Shown one piece after another: positions 1-11,362 of a stretch of 64,000 nt of DNA; within the stretch, counting starts at the first letter, position 1, and each line of letters starts with the position of its first letter. The stretch comes from Homarus americanus. Taxonomy: Eukaryota > Arthropoda > Malacostraca > Decapoda > Nephropidae. A program made the translations under genes and the position numbers. The DNA is taken from NCBI RefSeq assembly GCF_018991925.1, contig NW_024753828.1, positions 616,859 to 680,858 on the forward strand. Direction: 5' to 3'. Below the pieces are notes generated by a model. The model was given only the letters and a program-made list of their open reading frames with translations, searched no databases and had not been told where the DNA came from.

Positions 1-1369
1 TTACTGAGCTCTTCTGCTACACTTTCAACCAACTGTTCAACATCTTCATTATCAATTTCTAACTGAAGCTGTTTACCTAACTCCACTATCTTGTTACTAA
101 TATCCAAAATAACTTCATTTTCATTAAATCCTCTAAAACTGTTCACATATCTTTTCAGGACTTTCTTCCATATTCCAGTCATGCAATGTTTTGTAACCTG
201 ATCCCATGCTGCACTAATGTTCTTTATACATGACAAAACGTTGTACTCCTTCCAAAACTCTCTGAGTGCTTTCTCACCTTCAGTAGCAGCAACAGCCTGA
301 GCGAAGGTCGTACGTAAATAATACGCTTTAAAGGCAGCAATAGCACCTTGATCCATGGGTTGGATGACAGAGGTAGTGTTAGGTGGAATGTACACTACCT
401 TAACATCGGGGTGCATGTCGTCCAGGTGTGGTGGGTGTCCCGGAGCATTATCCAAAATCAGCAAAATCTTGAATGGAATCCGTTGTTGCAGACAATACTC
501 CTTGGCTCGAGGAATGAAACAATTCATGAACCAATCCTCAATCAGTACAATGGTCATCCAGGCTTTCTTGTTTCTGCGATAAAACACTGGCAGTGTGTGC
601 TTGCTGACATGATTAAAAGCCCTGGGGTTCTCTGAATGATAGATCATGAAGGACTTTGGCTTGAAACCAGCAACATTCCCCCCTAACAGAAGTGTAATTC
701 TGTCCTTGAATGCCTTGAATCCTGGCATTGTTTTCGCCTCTTTGTGGATGTATGTCCGCTCAGGCATGCGCTTCCACAATAATCCAGTCTCATCCACATT
801 GAGTATTTGCTCAGGCAAATAATTCCCTTCCACAATCACATCACTAACTCCTCCTTAAAAACTTCGGCAGCACCAACATCAGCACTAGCTGCCTCTCCAC
901 TCACCTTAACATTGTGTAGACTGTAGCATTTTTTAAATCTATTAAACCACCCATGACTTGCTGTTAAGGTTTGCTCACATTCATCTCCTGCCTGCTCCTT
1001 CAGGCTTTGGAACAGGCTTCTTACTTTAGCCTGTAAGATTAGAAGGCTTATGGGTACACGCTTCTGTGTTTGGTCTTCTATCCATATCACCAATAATTTT
1101 TCCATATAGTGAATAGGACCTTGTCTTTTCTTCGAAATTATAGTTCCCTTTATAGGTGTTTTTCCTTTCACTACATCACGAATACGTTCCTTGTCCTTCA
1201 GAATAGTGGATATGGTCGAGTGCAAGAAACCTAGGTCACATGAGATTGTTGCTACAGTTTTTCCATTCTCATACTGCATTATTATCTTCATTTTCATCTC
1301 AAAAGTAATTGCCTGTCTCCTTTTCTTTGGAGCACCACCAGCACTCTCACTTGTACGCTTTCCAGTCAT
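1..1369 (-). pseudogene. Tigger/pogo-type transposase, frameshifted and cut by window edge
   Basis: Cut-and-paste transposase of the Tc1/mariner superfamily (Tigger/jerky group). The first 177 codons start at ATG 1367-1369 and give a basic N-terminus, a psq-type helix-turn-helix (about residues 20-60) and a CENP-B-type DNA-binding domain ending in a GWFNRFKK / SGEAASAD stretch typical of the family. That frame closes at TGA near 836. A frame shifted by one base immediately continues the protein to the window edge: NVDETGLLWK (first catalytic Asp) near 800-775, LILDNAPGHPP (second Asp) near 455-425, and IQPMDQGAI (third Asp) near 350. The DDE core looks otherwise undamaged, so the copy is broken mainly by one indel. 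The C-terminal end lies outside the window. Family assignment is firm; autonomous activity is excluded unless the frameshift is an assembly error. Confidence 0.88.
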
Positions 1370-1828
<459 letters not shown>

Positions 1829-1830
1829 TA

Positions 1831-2666
1831 CAGACCCTCATTTAACGAACGCCTCGGTTAACGAAATTTCGGTTAACGAACTGCCTTCCATAAGGATCTT
1901 CAATTCTTAACAAAAATTCGGTTAACGAATTTCTTACGAACCGACCTCAACATGTTTTCGCTTGCACTGACTGGGCAACCAGCTTTAGTATCAGTCCGCC
2001 AATACATTAATCGGTTCTAGGGCTTAAATTACTTACTATTTTAGTAAATATCAAGAAGTTTATACTATTCAATAATTTCAAAAGTTTAATATTCAATTTT
2101 TTTTGTCATTTTAACAATTATTGAACATAATTGAAGGTAAAGTGACTAGTTTAATGCGCGGCATCCAGCCTCTTAACACAGCAAACAGGTGTTAGTTTCT
2201 CTGTTTTCACTGGAGGTAACATCTTGCTTGACTCTCTTCAACTAAACGCTTTTTTTCTGTGTTTCCAAGCAAATTATTGGTCATTTTGAAATATATTTTA
2301 CATATTGACAATATATAATGCAGTGCTGATGTTGATTTAAAGAAATAATCTTGGATGCAAGAAGGCTAAATTTTATGGGTGAGGAAATGGCCAGCCATGG
2401 GGTGACTTCTCATCACCCAATGCCTTCTCTTCTTCCTTCTCCTCCCCCATTCTAAATCCCATCGCTCATCCATCATCATCCAGGGCCTTCTACATACACA
2501 CACCTCCAAAGTGGTGAACAGTTCTACCATTTTGTTGAATTTAGGAAATTTTTAATTTGAGCTGGAACCAGTACCCCAAAACCCATTGAAACAATGGTTT
2601 TTGAGTTACTTGAACTTTTGGGTTAACGAGCGACCTTCTGGAGCGGTTGAGTTCGTTAACCGAAGT
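1831..2666 (-). mobile_element. Tigger-type MITE with GTTAACGAA subterminal repeats
   Basis: Non-coding element related along its whole length, in reverse orientation, to the element at 8258-9087. Shared landmarks are GCCTCGGTTAACGAAATTTC near the left end, AACATGTTTTCGC, AGTCCGCCAATAC, a CT-rich CCTTCTCTTCTTCC block, and AAACAATGGTTT plus a GTTAACGAGCGACCTTC motif near the right end. The left terminus follows a TA at 1829-1830. The right terminus is degraded where the next Tigger begins. No transposase coding is seen, so it is a deletion derivative mobilised in trans. Confidence 0.75.
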
Positions 2667-3905
2667 CACTAATATTACCCGCGCGGGTTTCGCCGTCGAT
2701 TTCCATTATCGGCGGTGCCTCGCCAGAGCCGAACTTTCACTTAACGCGGGTTTTTTCCACGTATACGCAGTGAGTGTCCGGCTCGAGACGCTATTTTCAG
2801 ATTCGCCCGCCTCTCCCTCCTCCTCCCTCCGCTTGGGCAAGCCGCGCGGTAAGGTTGCGCAGTGTGTGCCTTTGTTGCGTTATCACTGACGTCATATGAC
2901 GTATCGGACTGTGATTGGCCATGCATCCCTACCCCCCTCTGCTGCTAGCTGTAATTGGCTTAAAGTATTGTGACGTGACCACCCGGGGGAGGGAGGGAGG
3001 GAGGGAGGAAAGATGACGCTTGACCTAGCCGCGGCAGTTTCATCCCTCCAGGCCGCTCCGTGTATACGTGAACCCATTGTTCTGTGAAATGGCTTCCGCC
3101 GGACCACCACCGCCACCAGAGAGAGACCTTTCCTTACCTGGACCCAGCCACCCTAAGCCCAAGAAGACACGCCGTGGTCTAAGCTATGAAGTGAAGTACC
3201 AGATCATTCAAGATTTGGAGAAAGGAACACGGCAAGTTGATCTCGCGCGCCAGCATGGCGTCAACGAATCTACGATTCGCACTATCAAGAAGGATGCAGC
3301 CAAGATCAAAGAGCACATGAAAATCACAAAGTCTGCAGGTGCTTCAACGATCAGGTATTGCCAGAACAGGGTGCTGGCAAAAGTGGAAAATTTGCTGGTG
3401 AGTTATTTGATTCGTCAGGCGCGACGCAACATGGCGGTGGACACGCGCTCAGTGCAGGAGTACGCACGTGAGCTATACGCAGCAGTGTCACGTAAGCTGG
3501 GAATTGCAGAGCCCAAACCCTTCAATGCTTCCTCTGGTTGGCTGCATAGGTTTAAGAAGAGGAACAAGATCACCAACATCAACATTGGTGGTGAGGAAGC
3601 GAGTGCTGACCGTGTGGCGGCTAGAGATTTTCCTCCGTTCTTACGTGAGATTATGGAGGAAGGACAGTACACCGACGACCAGGTGTTTAACATGGACGAA
3701 TCTGGTCTTTTCTGGAAAAAGCTACCGTCCAAGACCTTTGTTGTAAAGAATGCCAGCAAGATTCGGGGCCGGAAGATGCAGAAGGAAAGCATCACCGTCC
3801 TGTTTATCACCAATGCCTCCGGTACCTGTAAACCAAAGTTATCGGTGATTCACACAGCCCGCAAGCCGCACGCCTACAAGAATATGGACATGACCAAGCT
3901 TAATT
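2667..3905 (+). mobile_element. Tigger element, 3'-truncated
   Basis: Left part of the same family as the complete element at 33048-35777. The degraded terminal repeat CACTAATATTACCCGCG, a shared promoter block (TGACGTCATATGACG, then CCAAT boxes in reverse) and the 5' half of the transposase gene align with that copy. Homology stops right after the codons for MTKLN (about 3905), and the following sequence is unrelated, so the 3' half and right TIR are missing. Confidence 0.8.
2887..2918 (+). promoter_or_regulatory. Putative transposase promoter block: CRE and inverted CCAAT box
   Basis: A palindromic CRE-type octamer TGACGTCA at 2887-2894, a half-site TATGACG just after it, and ATTGG (inverted CCAAT) at 2914-2918, about 170 bp upstream of the transposase ATG. 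The same arrangement is present in the second copy on the other strand at 35542-35549, so it belongs to the element rather than to flanking DNA. Factor binding is inferred only. Confidence 0.4.
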
Positions 3906-3943
3906 GTAAAAAAATGTATGAAGATATGTGTTGTGAAATATAA
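3089..3943 (+). pseudogene. Tigger transposase, 5' half open, 3' half missing
   Basis: ATG at 3089 is preferred over the upstream GTG-initiated frame. The protein has a Pro-rich leader, a psq-type helix-turn-helix (about residues 30-75), a CENP-B-type DNA-binding domain with GWLHRFKKRN and GGEEASADR, and the first catalytic Asp in NMDESGLFWK. It is uninterrupted up to MTKLN and then runs into 12 unrelated residues (ending MCCEI) and a stop. The second and third catalytic aspartates are absent, so it cannot cut DNA, although the whole DNA-binding half is intact. The paired copy at 33518-35292 shows what the missing part looks like. Confidence 0.85.
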
Positions 3944-5394
3944 TTTTGGCGATTCTGTTGATCTGGAATCTTTGGAGGTAACACCAAGGTAAGTTTACCA
4001 TGTTTGTTTCCATGACTGGACCTTTACCAGATTTTTCAATGATTCAAATGGATATTTTCTAGAAGATTAATATAATGACTACTGTACAGTAGTGTACAGT
4101 ATTCTCTTAACCCTTACCCCCCAGTTGATGTTCCAGAACACAGGACCGGTGTGCCCCGGGTGACGTTCCAGAACGCGCACCTTTTCCCCTCATTGTTTAA
4201 ATGCCCAATGCGGGTTATTAACTATTTGCCTGTCACACCACACCTTGGCCACAGGGAAGCTTCCTGAACATAATTACGTACCTACTTTTGCTTGTTTAAT
4301 TTTCATTGTTTGTCCATTTCATCATGTTTTATCAAAGTAATTTTGCTAAAAGTAGTGTACAGTAAAGCCTCAAATAACGACGGTAATGTGTCCTCCAATA
4401 ATGCAGTATATGGTGAATCATAGTATCACAAATCATTAATTACCATTAAAATAAAGCAATAATAATGAGATGTATTCCCAAGTGTGACCTTTTCATATCC
4501 TTTGTGTGGATTTTTACCCTCTTTTCCCCCCAAACAATAAAATTAATGAAAAATTGCAAACTATATTCTTTAAATAATTTTTATGAATGCACCTTATACA
4601 ATACAGTATCAATCAACAATAATGTCACCAGAGGAGATGGGATGCCATTGCTGTTGTCGTGTTTACACCCATAATGTCAGTTACCCATCTGGAACAAAAA
4701 AATAAGACCCTGGTTGTTCCTATAGTAAAATTAATGTAACGAAATATGTATGTTTTAATTAATGTTATTTAATGTACAGTAAAAGTAACCACTGATGTTA
4801 AAGAAAAAAAGATGATAGTGTAACGGCAATGTGTACGTGCACCCCCAAGGAAACTGCATCATTTATCTTATTAAGAATATGTACAAATATTCATTATTGG
4901 TTATTACTGAATATGTATTTGATTGAATTAAGGTTTATATATGTAAAATGAGCAATGCAATTCATTAATAATACGTAGAATATTAAAACACACAAGAGGA
5001 GACGAGACGGCATTGTTTTTGTTCATGTTTACAACACCAGTGACGAATGGCGATGGTTCTACTTCTACATAAGAAACTAAAGAAAATGTAAAAAATGTTT
5101 TAAGTAATGTTATTTAATGTTAATAAATGGAACAATAGAAGTAGCTAACCATTAATGGTAAAGAAGAAACGAAATAGGTTGGAAACGCCATCGTATATAA
5201 GTGCGTACAATATATGTGAAAACATCTTCATTTCTCTTCATAATATAAAAGCAACACTTATTGCTGTCCATATACAGTATGTTTTAAATAATACTTACTA
5301 ATGTGAAACAAAAATCTACTCACAAAGGGTGGCAAAGTCTAAAAAATAACGACAGCCAATGAATATTGTGTGAGTTTTTACTCAGATGATTTCG
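3944..5394. other. AT-rich non-coding interval with a degenerate tandem duplication
   Basis: No gene recognised. About 4620-5290 holds two diverged copies of a roughly 360-bp segment (GAGGAGATGGGATGCCATTG versus GAGGAGACGAGACGGCATTG, each followed by a GTTTACA stretch and a TTAATGTTATTTAATGT stretch). CAGTAAAGCCTCAAATAACG at about 4361 resembles a lone pogo-type terminal repeat following a TA. Confidence 0.45.
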
Positions 5395-5838
5395 TCAATT
5401 AGGTTCAACTCTGGCTGAAGCTGAAGCTTTCCATAAAGATATCATAGCTGTTGCTGAAACTGTTACCGAAGCTGAAGTTGGTGGTTTAGGCCTTTGAATA
5501 ATAAATCTGTCAAAAGAACCTTTCACAGCCGCTTTCTTTTCTCATTACCGGGTATACATCTTTATTAGGTAAAGGTCATATGTGTTTTTCACGTCCCTGT
5601 TAATTTTAATGCTTTGTTCTCTTAATGGATCCACTTCAGAAAATATGTTCATTGCTTGCTCCATGTAATATCCACAGACCTCTCACCTTTTTCATATCGT
5701 TTTAACACATCTAGTTTCTCGGCTAAGCTTAAACACTTTCTTTTAACTTTTGAACCAGCACTACAATTGTTTATACTAGTGATGCTGGCATCACCACTAA
5801 CAAGCCCGGCAGCCTCCGTGCGCAATGCGTGTTGTTTT
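5395..5838 (-). pseudogene. Tigger transposase relic: N-terminal HTH joined to C-terminal tail
   Basis: Reading the minus strand from about 5838 gives KRKCLSLAEKLDVLKRYEKG, the psq-type helix-turn-helix that opens Tigger/jerky proteins, then a frame break. After about 5700 comes EQAMNIFSEVDPLREQSIK and then GSFDRFI with a Ser/Thr/Ala-rich tail ending in VEPN and a stop at 5395-5397. That second part looks like the C-terminal tail of Tigger proteins, which lies after the DDE domain. The CENP-B-type and DDE domains are therefore deleted and the two ends brought together, with additional frame damage. The initiator ATG is not visible (TTG stands near the expected place). Confidence 0.6.
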
Positions 5839-6590
5839 TTGTTTCTTATAATACATAACGGAATTTAGCAATTATTTATATGAAAATGTAATATTACTTT
5901 ATTTTTGTATAATATTTTTGTCGTAAATACAAAGAAAATAATGGCGTAAACTGAATTGGGTCCGAAATTAGCCAGGGTCTTAAATATGAATCGTCGTTAT
6001 GGGAGGCTTTCCTGTAGTTGTAGTGTAGTATTACTGGAAAATAATGCTATGATTGTTATAAATGTATTTACGTATTTGTGGAATTATTATTTTATGCATT
6101 ACTTGCTCTACCAAACACAAAGGCAACCTAAGTATTATGCTCAGTAAATATTTGCATTACTGGCAATCCCGGACACAAAGACAAGCTAAAAATTGCTGCT
6201 AATTGCGTAGGAGACCACAAGTGCTCGCCGTCAACAAGCTGTCCCCTTATCTCCCTCCCTCCATGCTGCAAGGGAAGTTTCTAGAAGTTCAATATACAGG
6301 GTATAGTTTTTCTTACTTCTTTTTTTATTGTTTTATCATTTAAAAAGGTTAAAGCTCGCTGTTTTTAAGCTTCCGTCCCTTGGAAACTCATGGATTGCCA
6401 TGGAAAATAAATAATATAAATCTGAGGCTGTGTGCCAGAGATCAAGAGGAGTCAACACTACAGGACAATACAGAGCACCGTATTTTCCAGGTCATAAGAT
6501 ACACCCTGTAATTAACAAGGTCTAATGGTAGACCCTGCTGCCATATGGCATCACAAAAATTGTGACCAAGTCCCAGGTTGCTGATCTGAC
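5839..6590. other. AT-rich interval, nothing recognised
   Basis: Short open frames only, with no motif. TACAGGGTATAG (6295-6306) and ACACCCTGTAATTA (6502-6515) look like scattered terminal-repeat debris but could not be paired. Confidence 0.3.
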
Positions 6591-6832
6591 TGCGCCTCAA
6601 TTTGGGGCCTTTTTTTTTAATTTTTTATTTATTTATGGCTCATTATTATTATTATTATTATCATCATTATTATTATTGTTATTATTATTATTATCATTAT
6701 TATTATTTTACTACTTAATTTTTAATTTTTTATTTTTTATTATAAATTTTATTTACAGTACCTGTACTATGAATTATTATTGTTACTATTATTACATTTT
6801 GGCCCCCAGGCCCCGATGTTGGTCAGTGCCCC
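6591..6832 (-). repeat. (ATT)n-tailed repeat fragment
   Basis: An ATT/ATC trinucleotide run (6641-6710) is followed by ATTACATTTTGGCCCCCAGG and CCCCGATGTTGG. The reverse complement of the same join (CGGGGCCTGGGGGC, AAAATG, TAATAATAAT) occurs at 31895-32000. Two unlinked copies with the same body-to-tail junction suggest the 3' end of a LINE-type element with a (TAA)n tail, source unidentified. Confidence 0.45.
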
Positions 6833-7105
6833 AGAAATTAAACCACAAATCATTTTAATTGGAGAAAAAAATAAAAGTGCTTTTGATTGGCCCATGATGT
6901 GTACGGGAAAGTATGCGCGTAATGATTTATGAAGGAAACACACTGAGTGGGAGGTCGGGTAGGTGATAATGGCGGAAGATTAAAGGAAGAGTATAGAGAA
7001 ATATTTGGAATGCGCTATCTCCGTTAATATACGTTTGCAACGGTAATGTAATAGAAGAAAATAATCTTAAAATTAGACGTCTTATTCGAAAATGATAATA
7101 GATTT
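6833..7105 (+). repeat. Interspersed repeat, inverted partner at 11930-12226
   Basis: About 270 bp shared in opposite orientation with 11930-12226. Common landmarks are AATCATTTTAATTGG, TTTATGAAGGA, TAATGGCGGAAGATTAA, and TAGACGTCTTATTCGAA. Both copies lie about 5 kb apart near the zinc-ribbon transposase relics, so they may be arms of one dispersed element. Confidence 0.6.
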
Positions 7106-7138
7106 GGGGTAGGAAAGTTGTGTGCCCTAAAGCAAAAT

Positions 7139-7178
7139 TACCCGGTATAAATATTACAAATATTTATCGGTACCGGGC
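7139..7178. repeat. Short palindrome
   Basis: ACCCGGTATAAATATT is followed after a few bases by AATATTTATCGGTACCGGG, a near-perfect hairpin of about 15 bp per arm. No coding or terminator role is implied in this genome. Confidence 0.5.
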
Positions 7179-7514
7179 ATGTCCACTAGGAACTGTCCAG
7201 TACAGGGATTGTTTACATCCTGTGCACCAGATCAGCTGACATTTCAGAGGTGTTGTCTTTGCATTGTCACTACTACCCCAACTATCACTCTGTGGACCTA
7301 ATGTCCATTCAGTGTCACAGTGTATTTCATTTTTATGTTTATTTATTTATGTTATTTCATATTCATTATAATGTCTTATGCATACATAGTGTTGTTATAC
7401 ATGTGCATATAGCTATTTATATATGTATTTTACACACTCCTGGGAATGGCATGAAAAACTCGCGGGTTTTGCTTTCTCACGGGGTCCATTTTACCTAACC
7501 CCAGTGAGCTTTAA

Positions 7515-7996
7515 CCCTTTAGGTGCGTAATTAAATTTCGCGCCGGTTCCTGAAAAGTGTCAATTATCCTGCCAAAAATGAATTTCATATAATCACATTT
7601 TCTATATGTTTTTCCTAGAGAACTTTTAGTATATTTTCCAAATCTGGAACAAAAATTCACATATGTGTGCAAATTTTAGAGAAAAAATGACATTTATACC
7701 CAAAAATGCAGGAAATTGGTATAAATCAATGTCTGGTATATGGCAAATAAATTTAATCAATTTGGTTACTAAACAGCAAATTTAGATATGTATTACATAT
7801 TCAGATAATATCAAACAAAATAGTACAAAAATAAGCTATATTGCATTCAGGAAATACTCCTATACCTCAATACATAATATGTCCGCATGTCGTCTCATTT
7901 GGGGAAGTTTTTTCAAGGCCGTGGGATATCCCCGCTTGTCGCATTTAATTAATATAATATTTTGGGCGGGTTTACCCGCATGTCGCATCCAAAGGG
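7515..7996. mobile_element. piggyBac-like MITE (TTAA target, CCCTTT terminal repeats)
   Basis: The left end is TTAA followed by CCCTTTAGGTGCG. The right end is CGCATCCAAAGGG followed by TTTA, one change from TTAA. The termini are imperfect inverted repeats beginning CCCTTT, as in piggyBac-type elements, and the 482-bp interior encodes nothing. Flanking duplicated TTAA is the hallmark; one side is mutated. Confidence 0.55.
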
Positions 7997-8257
7997 TTTA
8001 GGGAATACTGTACTTCCAGAATGTTATGCTTTTAGTAAACTGATAAAATTCCTAAATTAACTGTTACTGCTACATTCTACAATATAACATTTCTAAATTG
8101 AACCAAACTAACCCACCTACAGTAAAATATGAGTCACGGAACCCAATATGGTGGATGGAGTGAACTTCGTGGCGTTATCTCCATAAATTCAAAATGGGAA
8201 AAACTGTACAAGTGATATTGGCTAATATGGAGGACTTTACAGCCAGCCAACACGTTA

Positions 8258-9087
8258 CAGTGGTCCCTTGGTTAACGAACACAATTCGTTCCAGAAGGTC
8301 GTTCGTTAACCGAAAATTTTGTTAACCGAAACCATTGTTTCAATGGGATTTTGGGTAATTGGTTCCAGCTCACTGAAAATTACATACAAACTAAAAATAT
8401 ATGCAGTAAAGTACACTTACTTTGAGGTGTGTATATAGAAGGCTCCTGGTTGATGATGATGGGAAATAGGATGGGGGTAGAGGAGAAGGGAGAAGAGAAG
8501 GCATTGGGCTGGAAGAGAAGTCACCCCATGCTGCCATTTCACCCATAAAATTTTAGTTCACTTGGTGTAATTCAAGATTATTTTCTTTAAATCATCACTG
8601 CACTGTGCGATATATTGTCAATATGTAAAATAAACTCCAGAATGACCAATAATTGTACTGTAAAAATAGTTTATATACAAGAGAGTCTCAAGCAAGAAGC
8701 TTCCTCCACTGAGCTGGGACACAAACTGACGCCATTTTGGGTGTGTTGAGTGGCTGTTTGGCACACTAAAATCTAGTTCCCTGTACTTCAATTATGTTAA
8801 ATAATTGTTAAAATGACTAAAAACTTTAATATAAAACTTGGAAAATTATTGAATAGTACAACCTTCTTGATATTTATTCAAATGGTAACGAATTTAAGCC
8901 CTAAAAACGATTACTGTATTGGCGGACTAATACTACATGTGTGAGCAGGCGAAAACATGTTGGGAAAAATTCGTAAGGAATTCGCTAACCGAAATTTTTT
9001 CGTTAACCGAAGTGAAGAATCTTATATTAGGTAATTCGTTAACCGAAATTTCGTTAACCGAGGCGTTTGTTAACCGAGGGATCACTG
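8258..9087 (+). mobile_element. Tigger-type MITE, 830 bp, complete TIRs and TA target
   Basis: Starts CAGTGGTCCCTTGGTTAACG after a TA (8256-8257) and ends with the inverted counterpart, CGAGGGATCACTG, before TA (9088-9089). TIRs match except for a few transitions. TTCGTTAACCGAAA-type motifs recur many times inside each end. No transposase is encoded. The same family, in the opposite orientation, is at 1831-2666. Confidence 0.85.
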
Positions 9088-9089
9088 TA

Positions 9090-9719
9090 TTTGTTTTGAT
9101 GTTATATTTTTACTATATTTTCATCAGTGAGTTCTGAATAATAATAATTTTTTAGGGAATTGCTTTCGTTTGGTAGATAATTAAGCGACTTGGCGAGTAC
9201 TACTTTGCCTATCCTGGCGTGATGCAGTGGTACACAGCCAATCATCTCCGATCAACACCAGTAGCCAATATATGTTTGAGCCACACCGATCAGGCCACTG
9301 CTCTCATGTAAAAAAAAAAAAAGATAAAATTAAACGATACAATAGTAAGTTCTTTTTGTTTAATAAGCCGGAGGGTTGAGCCTCATGGCTAGTAAGTTAG
9401 GGAGGTTTCTTTGATCAGGTTGGTGAGGTCTTCTAACAATGCTTTTGCTGCTTGTTTTTCTCATCAACTATGGTTAGGTTAGGTTTTAGTTTCCTACTTG
9501 CCCCCCCCCCCCCGGCCTATGTAAGGGAAATGTTATAGAAGAAATTTGTCTTTGAATTGTCTGAACTACTGATTCCAATAGATTTTTTTAGATTGCCCCC
9601 AAGGGGGCTAATTTATTGGGCACCCCTTTACATCCTGTGCAAGGTGAAGCGCAGAAGCGTTTACAGTGCCCATCTGCTTGCTTTTATGACTCATGCATTA
9701 AGGGCGTAAAAGCCTGAAG
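9090..9719. other. Intergenic or intronic, nothing recognised
   Basis: Contains a poly-C run (about 9502-9513) and a short poly-A run (9311-9322). No coding or TIR signal found. Confidence 0.3.
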
Positions 9720-10140
9720 GGTCATGCGTTTTAGCAGCAAGTTACATAAAGTGACAGAATGATGAGTTTGTGGGGGGAAAATTCCTGGTACAATTTATCT
9801 GTTAAGGCAAAGCGTGGCAGGTCCCTAATAATGTCAACTGCCAGGCCTGTCTCTAGGAGGAGGGATATCTGGTCAGGAAGGGACGAGGTGTTGGTAATGG
9901 CTGGGGACCTGTAGGAGGTCATAGGGCAAGTGAGGATGCAGTGAGAGAGGGCGTGAGAGTGGGGTTGACCACAAAGTTTACAAACAGTGAGGCCAGGCTC
10001 AGGATTGCCAATGTACTAGGCGTGGCAAAGTACAGTGGGGGTGTAGGTGATATGGTGTGGTGGGACAGGTACAGTAGGGGTGGAGGGAGGCACATAGGCA
10101 TTGACAATATTGAGGGACATACCTTTTAGTGTGACAGTGA
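9720..10140 (-). pseudogene. LINE polyprotein C-terminal fragment with CCHC-like knuckle
   Basis: Minus-strand reading gives TVCKLCGQPHSHALSHCILT and then CPMTSYRS, a Cys-x2-Cys ... His-x3-Cys-x3-Cys pattern like the zinc knuckle at the extreme C-terminus of some non-LTR retrotransposon ORF2 proteins, followed by about 60 residues to a stop near 9731. Upstream reading toward 10140 is broken by stops. No RT motif remains. The family is inferred from the knuckle alone, so the clade cannot be given. Confidence 0.5.
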
Positions 10141-10282
10141 TGGCGTGTGATTCCAATAGTAAAATTCCCCACTTTGGGACTCGAAAATACGTAATTTGAC
10201 CAAATTTTGGTACGACTGAGGCAGGTCGTAAGTGCAAGTGGACATAAGTTGAATAGGTCGTAAGTCGGGGAGGAGCTGTACT
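10141..10282 (+). mobile_element. Tigger terminal fragment (CGTAAGTCGGGGA family)
   Basis: Carries GGTACGACTGAGGCAGGTCG, GTCGTAAGTGCAAG and GTCGTAAGTCGGGGAGG, ending CTGTACTG then TA near 10280. This is the same subterminal cluster as 1555-1633. Only this terminus is recognisable. Confidence 0.5.
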
Positions 10283-11362
10283 GTATTTTAAACGTTTATA
10301 TCACCCAGTTTATAATCATAGATGAAGCTAAAATATTATACAACTCCTCCGAACTGTGTTAAATTCATTTCTATTTTTATTTCATTCTGGGAGCCCCCTT
10401 GTATAGTTGGTAATAAGCTATAATAACGCTATGACAGCAGTTACCTATGCATGGTATATGTACAGTATATACTAATAGGTATGGATCATCTCTTGAATTG
10501 GGTGCAGTAATTTTAGGTACAAGTTATCTTAGGTACGAGTTGGCATGGGTACGAGTTAACTTTTTTGAGTTCGACTTATCTTGGGTATGAGTTGTCTAGG
10601 GTACAAGATGACCCTAACCCACAAGTCCGCCTACTTCAAGCAGTACTTGGCACACTACTTGTTAATCACACAGTTCAGCGAGGACAAGCTCTTACACTAG
10701 TACCTCATTACTGCCAGCAAGCTCTACACCCCGCAGTCAGAGAAACAGCGGCCAGTGAGACGTGTAGATAACAAGGTGGAGGAACCCAATGACCCCAACT
10801 CCAAGTTTTCTGAGTCTAATTCAGGTAAGCAGACAGGTGGATAGGCTAGATTTTAGGGTTAGGTTCAAGTTAGGTTAGGTTAGATTAGGTTAGGTTTTGG
10901 ATGATTCTGACTTTTATTTCTAGGTAAAATTATTATTTAAGTCATCCACCTATTTGGAAGTAGGTCAGAATCATTAAAAACACATAAAAAATATATGTTA
11001 TTATATTACTTTCGGCCATAGTGCGCCCGAAGGTTATAAACTGCTTAAACATTTAGATCTCCTTATTCTGAGCCCCATATATATACATGGCAGAAATGGA
11101 TAATAGCAACACAATTGAATTTAATTGATTTTTTATTTTTTTCAGTCTTCGTCTGTCTGGAGATGTTACCGCCGTGAAACAAAGTTAGTTGTGGGTCACG
11201 CAGGCGCAATATTGACTGACGTCATCCAGTCGTCACCAATGATGTATCAAAATCAGCCCGCGAATATTTTGGACCAATCACATTCGCATTTTTCAAAGCA
11301 GCCTGGGTAAGGATTTAAAAATCTACGGCTTTGAAATTCAATGACCAGAGACCAGTGTGACA
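10283..11362. other. Non-coding interval with short TTAGG-like run
   Basis: Around 10859-10899 a GTTAGGTTAGG-type run resembles the arthropod telomeric pentamer but is only a few units long. A TGACGTCA octamer at 11217-11224 precedes the zinc-ribbon relic. Nothing else recognised. Confidence 0.35.

Noticed and set aside
10859..10899. Interstitial telomere (TTAGG)n
   Set aside because: Only a few imperfect units; TAGGTTAGGTT words are common across this window, so it is not evidence of a telomere.
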